NCBI RefSeq assembly: GCF_000317205.1
Contig: NZ_AJLK01000058.1
Span: forward strand, 1-64,000
Direction of reading: 5' to 3'
DNA: 64,000 nt
Origin: Fischerella muscicola PCC 7414
GTDB taxonomy: Bacteria; Cyanobacteriota; Cyanobacteriia; Cyanobacteriales; Nostocaceae
A model generated the notes under the pieces. The model did not search any database and was not told the origin of the DNA. It saw nothing but the letters and a program-made list of their open reading frames with translations. This document shows, one piece after another, positions 36,980 through 46,130 of this stretch (the stretch's first letter is position 1; every line of letters starts with the position of its first letter). Both the position numbers and the translations under genes were made by a program.

Positions 36980-39196
36980 TCACTGCTGTGGAAGTTGTGG
37001 ATGCTTGGCTGAGTATTGTCTTACTAACCGGGAAATTTCGGGGTTATAAAGTCGTAAATAATTCCAGTAGTTGCCAAAGACTTGACGCACATAATTTTTG
37101 GTCTCGTCAAAGGGTATGACTTCGACAAATTCATCTGGATCTTGTGTTGGTATAGTTTGCAACCACTTAGCAACGTTACCGGGCCCAGCATTGTAACTAG
37201 CGATCGCTAGCAACGAGTTATTACCATATTGCTGATGGGTGTGATCTAAATACCAAGTACCCAACATGATATTATCGTTGGGGTCTTCGAGGTTAATTTT
37301 TTTACTATCCTCTTTAATTTGGGGAGCAATCCATTTAGCTGTATCTGGCAATACTTGCATTAAGCCAGTTGCATTAGCAACAGATTTAATTTTTGGCTGA
37401 AACCGTGACTCTTGACGAATCAATGCTGTTACCAGTAAAGGATTTAGCTGACGTTGCCGTGACCAATATTCTATTTCTTTAAGATAAGGAAAGGGATAAC
37501 GAGCTTGCCAGTAGATAATTTGTTTACTTAAAGCTTCATACTCAGCTTTTTCTTCTGGTTTTTCTCTGTCTTCCAATTTAGAGATTTTGTCAATTCCCAG
37601 TAAATTTTCTCCTTGGGTGAGCAGGATCAAACCCTCGGTAAATTGTTCTGCTACTGTAGGTTGGGCTTTGTTGTGAAATTCAGCTTGCCACTGCAACCAA
37701 GCATCACGGTCTTGACCGAGCAGATATAATTCTTTGAAGGTTTCAGAACCGGCTGTAGGTACAGGACGTACAAGGGGAACTATTTCTGGTGTCAACTGAC
37801 GGACGTTGTTGAAGTTGCCGACATTCAGCCCCAAAGTTACTGCTGAGCGCCATGCATAGTAAGATTGGGGAAAGTTACTAAGTACATACTCGTAAGCCTG
37901 TTTCGCCTCCTGCATTTTCCCTAAATTTGTTGCCCATCTCCCGACCCAAAAACCTGCTCTCGGAGCCAAAATACTGTTAGGGTTAGTGGTAGGAATAGGT
38001 TCTGCCCATTGCCATGCAGCTTGGTAATCTTTGGCTTTAGCTTTTTCTAATGCCATTTTCCAACGGTATTCTGCTGCTTCTTCGGTATTTCCATACTTGC
38101 TAATCAGTAATTGCAGTGCCGCATTTGCTCCGTTGGTGTTATTTTGAGCTTGCAAAACTTTAACTTTGGCTAACAGTGCTTCTCCTGCAAGATCAGGAAA
38201 TTTACTGATGGCTTGGTCAAGATAAGGCAGAGCATTTTGACGTGGTTTACTCATTTCTGCCAAACGCAGTAAGGCAGTACCTGTTTCTTGGGCTTCTGGG
38301 AAAGTACTGAGTAGTTGTTTATAAGTGGCGATCGCTTGATCTTGTTTACCATCTATCTGCAATCCCCGCGCTATCCGATAGAGGGTACGAGGCGTCTTGT
38401 TTGATTTCGCGTAGGCACTTGCTGCTTTAGCAAATTGATTATTTTCCCAGTAGGCGTTAGCAACAATTTCCCACTCTTGTGGCTTTAAATTAGTATTTTT
38501 ACTTAAAGCATCTAGGACGGGAATAATTCCTGGTTGGTCATAGGCGTGTTTTGCCAAAATTAATTGTAATCGTGGCTGATTAGGATTTTCTGCCAAGCGC
38601 TTACGAATGATATCCCACGTCAGGGGATGAGAAGGAAAAGAAGCGATCGCTTTTTCTTGATAATCAGGCAGTGCTATTAAATAGAGGGCTTTAACACTGG
38701 CTGGGTGTTCAGGGTAATTTTTTACCACTGTCTGTCTATTATCTGAGGCTTTGCCCGCTTCTCCCAAGATGTCATATGCTTGGGCCTTTTTCAGCAAAAT
38801 GTAGGGCGCTAGTCGCAGATAGTCCTTCTCCAGCCCTTCCAGCAGACTTAACGCCTCTTTGGCTTCCTTGCGTTCAATCAAATCACTCGCCAGCAAATAA
38901 CGAGCGCGGTTTTGATCTTGTGATGGAAACCCTTTGGCTAATTCTTCAAGTTTTGCTGCTCTTTCGGCAGGAGATTGCACTACCAAAGAGAAAACAGCTG
39001 ATTCAGCTTTATTGGCTTCTGTCAGTTGTTCTGGCTGATTGTTAAATTGTTTGAGCCATTGCCCCAGATATTTCCCCATCTGAGGGGCTGAAACCATTGC
39101 CCCAGCCAGAAAGGCACATATTCCTGCACCCACAATGATAGATATTTGTTTTTTCTGTAGCTTCTTCAGCATTGAGACCCGCTGAAAATTTGACAT
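36980..39196 (-). CDS. Slt-type soluble lytic murein transglycosylase
   Basis: This is a 738-residue peptidoglycan-cleaving enzyme. An N-terminal membrane anchor or signal (SIIVGAGICAFLAGAMVSA, about 18-36) leads into a long TPR-like alpha-helical superhelix (about 60-560). The catalytic SLT domain has the active-site Glu in RQESRFQP and the GLMQV and NAGPGNV motifs. I chose ATG at 39196 because AAGGA lies five bases upstream. The internal ATG at 39172 has no such site. The long TPR region matches Slt70-like enzymes. Confidence 0.92.
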   Translation of the reverse strand: MSNFQRVSMLKKLQKKQISIIVGAGICAFLAGAMVSAPQMGKYLGQWLKQFNNQPEQLTEANKAESAVFSLVVQSPAERAAKLEELAKGFPSQDQNRARYLLASDLIERKEAKEALSLLEGLEKDYLRLAPYILLKKAQAYDILGEAGKASDNRQTVVKNYPEHPASVKALYLIALPDYQEKAIASFPSHPLTWDIIRKRLAENPNQPRLQLILAKHAYDQPGIIPVLDALSKNTNLKPQEWEIVANAYWENNQFAKAASAYAKSNKTPRTLYRIARGLQIDGKQDQAIATYKQLLSTFPEAQETGTALLRLAEMSKPRQNALPYLDQAISKFPDLAGEALLAKVKVLQAQNNTNGANAALQLLISKYGNTEEAAEYRWKMALEKAKAKDYQAAWQWAEPIPTTNPNSILAPRAGFWVGRWATNLGKMQEAKQAYEYVLSNFPQSYYAWRSAVTLGLNVGNFNNVRQLTPEIVPLVRPVPTAGSETFKELYLLGQDRDAWLQWQAEFHNKAQPTVAEQFTEGLILLTQGENLLGIDKISKLEDREKPEEKAEYEALSKQIIYWQARYPFPYLKEIEYWSRQRQLNPLLVTALIRQESRFQPKIKSVANATGLMQVLPDTAKWIAPQIKEDSKKINLEDPNDNIMLGTWYLDHTHQQYGNNSLLAIASYNAGPGNVAKWLQTIPTQDPDEFVEVIPFDETKNYVRQVFGNYWNYLRLYNPEISRLVRQYSAKHPQLPQQ

Positions 39197-40247
39197 GAAT
39201 TCCTTGCCACTTTAGCATTACTAATGCTGTAGAGAACCATTTTTGCTTTTCAATTTTTGATTGATGACAAAAAATTTGGCAGTTAATAGCTATTGCTACA
39301 TTTATACTTTTGTTAAGAAAAAATTAGCAACAGATTTTATATTTAGCATCATTCAATAGGTATATTTTCATGTTCCAACAGAGGTATATTTGCAGTAGAA
39401 GTAAACATGACTACATAATTTATATTGGAATTAATACTTGCTACTCGTCTTCATCCAAATGAATCACCCTAGTAGGTGAAACTTTATGGTTTTTCCATAG
39501 TACTGGCTACAAGCTGACTTTAACCAGAAGCGATCGCGTTTTCAGTAGCCCCGACAGAACTTTTCTACCTAATTTGTGAGAATCGCAAAGCTCAGATCCC
39601 CGACTTTTCTAAAAAGTCGGGGATCTTGTCACTGAAGAATGATTTAGGAATGCTATATCTAACTAATATTTTTTGTAAAAACTAAAATTAAATTTTTTCC
39701 TTAATACTAAAAGACTATATGCAGGACTAACATTCTATATTTTGAAAAAAACTCAGTATACTTAATGTTTGCCGTTTCCCTCTCTTCATGATTTAGTTCA
39801 TCAGTTAAACCGAACTCCTATATGAGAAATCCTGTGAGTTACTTTGAGATACTCACAGGCGACTCCTAAGTGAGGGTGTTAATGTGTGATACCAAATATC
39901 AGCAAAATTGTATAGTTATCGACAAAAAAATTAATACATTTGGTAATTGGTCAATTTTCAAGGGTTAATAGTTAGTAGTTAGTAGTTAGTAGTTAGTTGT
40001 TAGTAGTTAGTAGTTAGTTGTTAGTAGTTAGTAGTTAGTTGTTAGTAGTTAGTTGTTAGTTGTTAATAGTTGATTGTTGATTGCTTACTACTCCTCACGC
40101 TCCTCACACTCCACCCTTACCTTAAGCCGCTACGCGTCTACACACTCCTCACACTCCTTACACCCCCCTAGTCTCTTCCTATTGCGTGAATTTTGAATTG
40201 TTTTCTCCCCACCTCCCCATCTCCCCATCACCCCACCTCCCCACCTC
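39197..40247. other. 1.05-kb gap with repeats, no convincing gene
   Basis: The left third is A/T-rich with nothing clear. A partial, inverted copy of the 2447-2547 element lies at 39595-39655. TAGTTAG-type short tandem repeats fill 39969-40080. From 40080 to 40247 C-rich strings of ACTCCTCAC and CCCCATCACCCC appear. I found no RNA gene or ORF worth calling. Confidence 0.65.
39595..39655. mobile_element. MITE-like element, family 1, partial inverted copy
   Basis: The hairpin GATCCCCGACTTTTC and its complement (39595-39625) is followed by GATTTAGGAATGCTA, the inverted form of the TAGCAATCCTAAATC end of copy 1. The other terminus is not recognisable, so this copy is truncated or diverged. Confidence 0.55.
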
Positions 40248-40469
40248 CTACTCTTCCACTTCTGGAACAGGATCATAACCCCCGGGATGAAATGGATGAC
40301 AACGTAGAATGCGTCGAACTGCTAACCAAGAACCACGTAAAGCCCCAAATCTTTCTATGGCTTGGATGGCATACATAGAACAGGTAGGCTGAAAGCGACA
40401 GGTAGGAAGAAATAACGGTGAAATAAACATTCGGTAGAACCGAATCAGCCAGATTAATAATAGTTTCAT
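40248..40469 (-). CDS. Membrane protein insertion efficiency factor YidD
   Basis: This 73-residue protein has the YidD pattern: a short N-terminal hydrophobic segment ([16 protein letters not shown]) and the conserved [11 protein letters not shown] and [14 protein letters not shown]. YidD helps YidC-dependent membrane protein insertion. ATG at 40469 gives the normal MK start. GTG at 40478 is an alternative. It is divergent from the polyprenol kinase gene, with starts only 24 bp apart. Confidence 0.92.
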   Translation of the reverse strand: MKLLLIWLIRFYRMFISPLFLPTCRFQPTCSMYAIQAIERFGALRGSWLAVRRILRCHPFHPGGYDPVPEVEE

Positions 40470-40492
40470 CAGGATCACATTTTTCTAATAAA

Positions 40493-41236
40493 TTGGTAAC
40501 AAAGGTCAAAATTTTATTTAAATCTTTGCTGTTGTTAAGTTTGTTTTCCGGTTTAGAGTTAATTCCTCCTTTCGGACTGCAACTCGCTAGCGTTGCAGCT
40601 TGGTTATCCCTCGTGATGTTAACCGCGTGGGGGGTTAGTCGTTTTGCTCAAGCAGACTCAGAAATTGTGCGGAAGATAGTACATATAGGAACTGGTAATG
40701 TGATTTTGCTAGCTTGGTGGCTGCACATTCCAGCGATCGCAGGTATTACAGCCTCAATTTTAGCGAGTGCTGTTACCCTATTGTCCTACCGTTTTCCTAT
40801 TCTTCCTGGTATCAACAGTGTGGGAAGACTGAGCTTTGGGACTTTCTTCTATTCTATGAGTATTGGTGTTTTGATTGCTTGGTTTTGGTATCTGCAACAA
40901 CCCCATTATGCAGCACTAGGAATTTTAATCATGGCTTGGGGAGATGGACTAGCTGCCCTAGTAGGACAAAGATTTGGTAAACATAAATATCACCTTTTTG
41001 GAGGACAAAAAAGCTGGGAAGGTTCTTTGACCATGGCTATTGTCAGTTTTCTGATTTGCAGCTTGATTTTGATGAGTGTACAAGGCAACTCTTGGCAAGT
41101 TTGGGTTATATCTGTGGTGGTAGCTTTAGTGGCAACTGGGTTAGAAACTATTTCTTTTGTTGGTATTGACAATTTGACAGTTCCCTTAGGTAGTGCTGCC
41201 CTGGCTTTTGTGTTAACTAAGTTTATCAGTGGTTGA
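40493..41236 (+). CDS. Phytol/polyprenol kinase-like protein (VTE5-related)
   Basis: This 247-residue protein has about six to seven membrane helices and belongs to the diacylglycerol/polyprenol kinase family. The CTP-binding-type motifs RKIVHIGTGN, MAWGDGLAALVGQRFGK and GQKSWEGS are present. Plant VTE5 and cyanobacterial relatives phosphorylate phytol released from chlorophyll for tocopherol and chlorophyll synthesis. The exact substrate here is inferred. The start appears to be TTG, as no ATG exists before the first helix. Confidence 0.82.
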   Translation: MVTKVKILFKSLLLLSLFSGLELIPPFGLQLASVAAWLSLVMLTAWGVSRFAQADSEIVRKIVHIGTGNVILLAWWLHIPAIAGITASILASAVTLLSYRFPILPGINSVGRLSFGTFFYSMSIGVLIAWFWYLQQPHYAALGILIMAWGDGLAALVGQRFGKHKYHLFGGQKSWEGSLTMAIVSFLICSLILMSVQGNSWQVWVISVVVALVATGLETISFVGIDNLTVPLGSAALAFVLTKFISG

Positions 41237-41364
41237 TTGCTAGTGGTTGGTGGTGAGTCCAGCCCCCCAAAAAGGCGGTTCCCGTCACGATGGGGGACTG
41301 GCGAACCCGAAGGGTTGGTTGTTGATTGTTGTCTGGTAAGCAATTACCAATTACCCATTACCAA

Positions 41365-41763
41365 TTACCTATGATAGTAATATCTACGGTAGTAATAGTT
41401 TTGTTGCGGAAAATTGACGCCGTGACGATAGATTCTACGGTAGCGTACTCTTGGATGGTAGTTATAAACTCTTTGATAATGAGGTCTATAGTGATACCGT
41501 CTGTAGTAACGATGCCTATTATTATAACGGCGTCTATGATGAGGATTTTGTCTGTAGTGGCGCGTTCTTCTGTAGCGATAGTGTCTGTGTCGTTGGCTAA
41601 TTTTGTAATCTTGGTTGTGTCTCGTTTGTTCTAGTTCTGTTGCCTCGATTTCTTGCTGTGAAATGATGGGTGCTTGGGTAGATGACAAGGTGTGTGCTGC
41701 GGCAACTTCAAATCCCAAGCTAATAGGCAATACTAAAGTACTGACTACGAACTTCCAAAACAT
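41365..41763 (-). CDS. Secreted His/Arg/Tyr-rich protein
   Basis: This 132-residue protein has a clear signal peptide (VVSTLVLPISLGFEVAAAH, cleavage near residue 23). A polar linker (about 24-52) and a strongly basic tail follow. The tail is made almost only of R, H, Y, N and P, with RRY, HYR and YYR triplets. I know no family. It is likely periplasmic or extracellular; metal, polyanion or cell-wall binding is a guess from composition. The opposite strand is open only because of the biased codons. Confidence 0.7.
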   Translation of the reverse strand: MFWKFVVSTLVLPISLGFEVAAAHTLSSTQAPIISQQEIEATELEQTRHNQDYKISQRHRHYRYRRTRHYRQNPHHRRRYNNRHRYYRRYHYRPHYQRVYNYHPRVRYRRIYRHGVNFPQQNYYYRRYYYHR

Positions 41764-42086
41764 TATTTTACACTCCTAATAGTTTGTTTTTTACTAAACC
41801 TTTCTCAATCCTTGATTTACTCCTCACCTATCAGGTTGGAAGGTTTATTGTTTATGTTTGGTGGTTCACGCAGTTCTTGTTTACTGCCAACTAATGGCTT
41901 GTTTGAGATTCCGTCCTGTTCTCAAGATCAAGTTTTTGATCCAGGAAATGATTATCACTAAATGTTGTTGTGAAAATAGTTCTTGGTGAACTGACATCTC
42001 AAAATAATTTCGCTATTTGTGAAAACTTGACAAAAATACATATAAACTGAGTAATAACTACTGAAAAATGACATTGAAAATTTTGG
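41764..42086. other. Gap without a recognised feature
   Basis: This 323 bp holds the upstream regions of the divergent secreted protein gene and the decayed membrane gene. A short Shine-Dalgarno-like sequence (TAGGAG on the minus strand, about 41775-41780) precedes the secreted protein. Nothing else is evident. Confidence 0.5.
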
Positions 42087-42570
42087 ATGACTTTTTTGCC
42101 TTTATCTCAAACGCTACTACGTGACAAACAAGAAGATTTAGATATTCAAGATTTACAAGGTTTATTACGCCTTGATTGGAAATTAGGTAAATTTAATCTT
42201 TGGTCAGGTTTTTATACCCGAATAGATCAAGTATTTATCCTTTGGGGTTTGATTTGTGCAGGTATTTTTATCACAGCACAATTTTTACCTGTTAGCTGGT
42301 ATATACAAGCTATTTTATGGTCAGTTCTCACTCTCATCGGTAGTGTGAGCATGATAATTTTGACATGGTTTTGGGTAAGTGTAGAAAAGTTGCGCTAGCT
42401 GTTACATGGTTGGGTAATCTTAATGAGTGGAGGTGTTACTCTGAACTGATCTGGGAATTTTCTCTGGCTGGAGTACAGTTTTAATAAACCTGTGTCCTTT
42501 GTGGTTAACAATAAGCGCTCTTGGTTACTTATTGACAGCTTGGGGTGTGCGATCGCGTACTTTTTTACTT
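42087..42570 (+). pseudogene. Decayed multi-helix membrane protein gene
   Basis: The first 103 codons (42087-42398) encode a hydrophilic N-terminus and two membrane helices, ending EKLR then TAG. Coding-like sequence continues. After the TAG the same frame reads LLHGWVILMSGGVTL, then a one-base shift near 42444 gives TDLGIF and INLCPLWLTISALGYL and LTAWGVRSRTFLLS in another frame. One TGG-to-TAG change and one +1 insertion explain the break. The remaining frame stops at 42633 inside the next gene start, so the original 3' end is probably lost as well. The family appears to be an uncharacterised cyanobacterial membrane protein. Confidence 0.6.
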
Positions 42571-42629
42571 TCTAAAACATATACTTTTTGTCACCAATCT
42601 AAAATCCAAATTCTAAAATCCAAAATCGA

Positions 42630-43418
42630 ATGACATTGGCTGGAGTAAAAATCATACTGGTAGAACCAGCTGGCCCCTTGAACGTGGGGTCTGTAGCACG
42701 GGTGATGAAAAATTTCGGTCTCAATCAACTAGTGTTAGTAAATCCCCAATGTGACCCTTGGGGAACACAAGCAAGACAGATGGCGGTTCATGCTCAAGAT
42801 ATTTTAGATGCAGCTATATTAGTGGAGACATTGCCCGCAGCCTTACAGGGATGTAAAAGAGCGATCGCTACAACTGGTATTATTCATGATTGGGATGCAC
42901 TTCTCGAAAGCCCTCGGACAGCACTACCTTGGTTATTAGAAGAAATTGGACAACCCGCAGCGCTAATTTTTGGCAGAGAAGACCGGGGGTTAACTAATCA
43001 AGAATTAAACTATGCCCACCGCTTTGTTCGTATTTCTACTAGTCCTAATTATTCATCATTGAATTTAGCTACAGCTGTGGCAATTTGTTGTTATGAATTG
43101 TCACAAATTCAGGACATAGAACAGAAGGGTAAAGGGGAAGGGACAAAGGGGAATGGGTCTTATCCCGGGTCTTCTGCAAAAACGCCTGATTCGGAAATTG
43201 CATCTATAGAGCTTATGGAAGGATACTACCAGCAATTAGAATCCCTACTATTAAAGATTGGCTATCTTTATCCCCATACAGCAGCTAGTCGCATGGAAAA
43301 ATTTCGGCAACTTTATAACCGCGCTCAATTACAAAAGCATGAAGTTGCCATGTTACGAGGCATTTTGCGACAAGTAGAATGGGCGCTCTCAAGGCAGAAA
43401 AATCATGAAAACTTGTGA
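42630..43418 (+). CDS. TrmJ-like tRNA 2'-O-methyltransferase (SpoU/SPOUT family)
   Basis: This 262-residue SAM-dependent RNA methyltransferase has the SPOUT knot: VEPAGPLNVGSVARVMKNFG (substrate Asn/Arg region), LIFGREDRGLTNQE and the late SSLNLATAVAICCYE. TrmJ enzymes methylate nucleotide 32 of tRNA anticodon loops. The C-terminal ~75 residues after a low-complexity KGEGTKGNG linker form a helical extension. The linker looks like translated intergenic-type repeat DNA. Confidence 0.88.
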   Translation: MTLAGVKIILVEPAGPLNVGSVARVMKNFGLNQLVLVNPQCDPWGTQARQMAVHAQDILDAAILVETLPAALQGCKRAIATTGIIHDWDALLESPRTALPWLLEEIGQPAALIFGREDRGLTNQELNYAHRFVRISTSPNYSSLNLATAVAICCYELSQIQDIEQKGKGEGTKGNGSYPGSSAKTPDSEIASIELMEGYYQQLESLLLKIGYLYPHTAASRMEKFRQLYNRAQLQKHEVAMLRGILRQVEWALSRQKNHENL

Positions 43419-44084
43419 TTTTTAAGTACTATATACGCAATTACCCCACAATTACTAATTATGGCTTAAACTAAACACAAAAACATGTCTCAAAATAGAG
43501 GAGGACACAATAAGTTTAGTATTTTCTGGTACATAAGTGTCAGTATATACTTATTTAACAGTAAATATTGGGAGTAAATTTTGGCTTGGAATCGGCAAAA
43601 CAACTTGAATAACTTGTAAATCTGTCAATCTTTGGTAGGCAAACATGTGATAAATCACACAACGAGGGCATTTACATCTAATTCTCCGCGTCCCCGGGTT
43701 CCTGTATTCCTACAGGCAATTGCCCACAACTAGGAGATGAAAATTGAACGTAGACGCGTTCATAGGCTTCTTGTAAGAGCAGGGCTTCGGTGTAGTGTAC
43801 ACCGTGCAAGGCGATTCACACAGATGGCTCCCAAGTTTGCCGCTAAGTTAATTCCCGTTCCGAGTTCTCTATTCCCTATTTTCAAGCTGGACAGTCATGT
43901 GATAAATCACACAACGAGGACATGCATGAAATATAGTTCTTCCCCTTCCCCTTTCACCTTATCCCCAGAGGAACCCCACCTTCCCCTATTTTCAAGACAG
44001 GGAATAAAGAAATATTTTGCTCCACCTAGTTAAACTTTCATTGCTAATTGCCAGATTATACACTTCCTATCATCATAAAATTTT
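43419..44084. other. 666-bp gap with duplicated segments
   Basis: A 24-bp direct repeat (CATGTGATAAATCACACAAC then GAGG) lies at 43644-43667 and 43896-43919. It includes the inverted repeat TGTGAT-AA-ATCACA. The phrase CCCTATTTTCAAG is also repeated (about 43873 and 43985). The segment GTGCAAGGCGATTCACAC (43804-43821) belongs to a small dispersed repeat also found at 57918 and 58151. A 98-codon frame at 43737-44033 has no motif and spans these repeats, so I do not call it. Confidence 0.6.
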
Positions 44085-45677
44085 ATGGAAACCAGAACAC
44101 ATATACCCGGTTTCTCGCAACCTCAACCTGTGAATGCACGCCAAAAGCCCCTCCGGAAAGTGCAGAAGTCGAGCCAGCAACAACGTCCCTCTCAAGCTGG
44201 GACAAAACTAACACGTGTCAAAGCTAGTTCTACTCCTACCACTGCAACTGTGGCGAAAAAACGACCTAGTATAGTAGTACCAGCAGCTATCAAACCTCTG
44301 CCTGCGAAACCGGGGCAAATTCCACCCTTTAAGCCAAGCAATGCCAAAGTCAAAACTGTAAAATCCCGAAAGCAGGCACTGCCTAAAAAAGTCAGAACAT
44401 CCCGAAAAACAAGGTTAAAGCCTATGGCTAGAACCATGCTCTATGCCTTGCGGTTATTAATAGTAGGAATTGGTATTGGGGCGATTGTGGGAACAGTATT
44501 GTCGGTACTAGACCCTGCCAATCAAATGACGACAACACAGACATCACCTCAGAATGCCAAATCAGGACAAGGACAAATCCAGGCTATCCCCACTCCCACA
44601 CCTGCTGCTATTTTATCCCTATCACAGGAAATTACTTCCTTAAAAACTAATTTACAAAGCTTAACATCTGCTAACCCGAATCTCACACCAGGAGTTTTCG
44701 TGGTGGATTTGGAAAATGGTAGTTATGTAGATATCAATGCTTCTGCCAGTTTCCCCGCAGCCAGCACCATTAAAATCCCCATCCTAGTAGCTTTTTTCCA
44801 GGATGTCGATGCAGGTAAAATCCGCCTGGATGAGATGCTGACCATGCAAAAAGAAATGATAGTAGGCGGTTCTGGAGATATGCAGTATAAACCCGCTGGC
44901 ACTCAATTTAAGGCGCTGGAAGTTGCTACTAAGATGATGACTGTCAGTGATAATACAGCAACAAATATGCTCATAGCCCGGATGGGTGGGATTGAAGCTT
45001 TAAATCAGCGTTTCCGGAGTTGGGGTTTAAATACTACAGCTATACGCAATCAACTGCCTGATTTGCAAGGTACAAACACAACCAGTCCCAAAGAATTGGG
45101 GAACTTGATGGCGATGGTTAGTCAAGGCAATTTGTTGAACATGACATCGCGCGATCGCATCCTGGATATTATGCGTAATACTGTCAGAAACCATCTATTA
45201 CCAACTGGGTTGGGACAGGGTGCAACCATTGCCCATAAAACTGGTGATATTGGCACCATGCTAGCAGATGCAGGTCTAGTAGACCTCCCCACTGGCAAGC
45301 GTTACATAGTCGCAGTCATGGTACAACGCCCCAATAACGACCCCCGTGCTGAAAAACTCATTGGTTCCATCTCTCGGGCAGCATACCAACAATTTACCCA
45401 AACTACCCGCACTGTACAAACTCCTGCACCGACTCCTGCACCAAGTATTACTCCAAACCCAACTCCAACAACCAGCTATCAGCCGCAGGTGATGACTCCT
45501 GCACCCTTACCAACAAATACTCAACCCACAATCAATTATCAGCAGTATCCCCTGATGAGTCCACCTCTGCCGAACAGCATCAGCAATCCTCTACCCGCAA
45601 CTGGTGGCTATCAATACCAACCACCACTAACCAATCAGCCACAGTATTATCCTTATTACAACACCTATCCCAGGTAA
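44085..45677 (+). CDS. Class A beta-lactamase-fold serine hydrolase
   Basis: This 530-residue protein has a basic, low-complexity cytoplasmic N-terminus (1-115), one membrane helix (about 118-141), a Pro/Thr linker and a penicillin-binding serine hydrolase domain (about 180-410). The catalytic motifs are complete: SxxK at S227-T-I-K230, SDN in TVSDNTATN, and KTG in AHKTGDIG. The C-terminal ~110 residues are Pro/Gln/Tyr-rich. It could be a beta-lactamase or a cell-wall peptidase. The membrane anchor and tails favour a cell-envelope role. It is 6 bp from psb28, though the functions appear unrelated. Confidence 0.85.
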   Translation: METRTHIPGFSQPQPVNARQKPLRKVQKSSQQQRPSQAGTKLTRVKASSTPTTATVAKKRPSIVVPAAIKPLPAKPGQIPPFKPSNAKVKTVKSRKQALPKKVRTSRKTRLKPMARTMLYALRLLIVGIGIGAIVGTVLSVLDPANQMTTTQTSPQNAKSGQGQIQAIPTPTPAAILSLSQEITSLKTNLQSLTSANPNLTPGVFVVDLENGSYVDINASASFPAASTIKIPILVAFFQDVDAGKIRLDEMLTMQKEMIVGGSGDMQYKPAGTQFKALEVATKMMTVSDNTATNMLIARMGGIEALNQRFRSWGLNTTAIRNQLPDLQGTNTTSPKELGNLMAMVSQGNLLNMTSRDRILDIMRNTVRNHLLPTGLGQGATIAHKTGDIGTMLADAGLVDLPTGKRYIVAVMVQRPNNDPRAEKLIGSISRAAYQQFTQTTRTVQTPAPTPAPSITPNPTPTTSYQPQVMTPAPLPTNTQPTINYQQYPLMSPPLPNSISNPLPATGGYQYQPPLTNQPQYYPYYNTYPR

Positions 45678-45683
45678 TTGATC

Positions 45684-46049
45684 ATGACATCTACAACACC
45701 CACTATTCAATTTTTTAGTGGTATTCATGAAGAACTAGGTAACGTCAGCTTGCGACGTGGTCGTTTGGGAAAACGTATTATCTTAATGACATTTAACAAG
45801 TTGCAAGCCTTAGAAGGATTCAATAGCTTCACAAAACAATCCTTAAATACCATGCTGTTAAGCGACGAAGAAGGCGAAATCAGCATCACACCTTCGTCTG
45901 TGCAATTTATTTTTGGGGGCGCAGAAGGCGATGAGTTACAGAGGGTAGAGTGCAAATTGGAAATTGAACAAGACAACCATTGGGAAAGATTTATAAGATT
46001 TATGCATCGCTACGCTGAGGCCAATGGTATGGTCTATGGTGAATCTTAA
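45684..46049 (+). CDS. Photosystem II assembly protein Psb28 (Psb28-2-like)
   Basis: This 121-residue soluble protein matches Psb28: IQFFSGIHEE at the start, LLSDEEGEI in the middle and WERFIRFMHRYAEANGM at the end. Psb28 proteins bind PSII assembly intermediates such as RC47 on the cytoplasmic side. The divergence from canonical Psb28 (LRRGRLGKRIILMTF region) suggests the Psb28-2 paralogue. ATG at 45684 is preferred over TTG at 45678. Confidence 0.88.
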   Translation: MTSTTPTIQFFSGIHEELGNVSLRRGRLGKRIILMTFNKLQALEGFNSFTKQSLNTMLLSDEEGEISITPSSVQFIFGGAEGDELQRVECKLEIEQDNHWERFIRFMHRYAEANGMVYGES

Positions 46050-46130
46050 TTTTGATAGTGATTGGATACGGATATTTCCCATCAGCTAACATAAAAAGAG
46101 TCCGCAATGGCTCTGCAAAGGTGAAAAGCC

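Noticed and set aside
41326-41634. 102-codon plus-strand ORF opposite the His/Arg/Tyr-rich gene
   Set aside because: It is the mirror of biased codons; the minus-strand frame has a signal peptide and a clear start.
43651-43663. CRP-type operator in TGTGATAAATCACA
   Set aside because: The half-sites TGTGA and TCACA are separated by four bases, not the six needed for a CRP site, so I keep only the repeat observation.
43737-44033. 98-codon plus-strand ORF before the serine hydrolase gene
   Set aside because: It spans duplicated and dispersed repeats and ends in Pro/Ser low complexity; no conserved feature.
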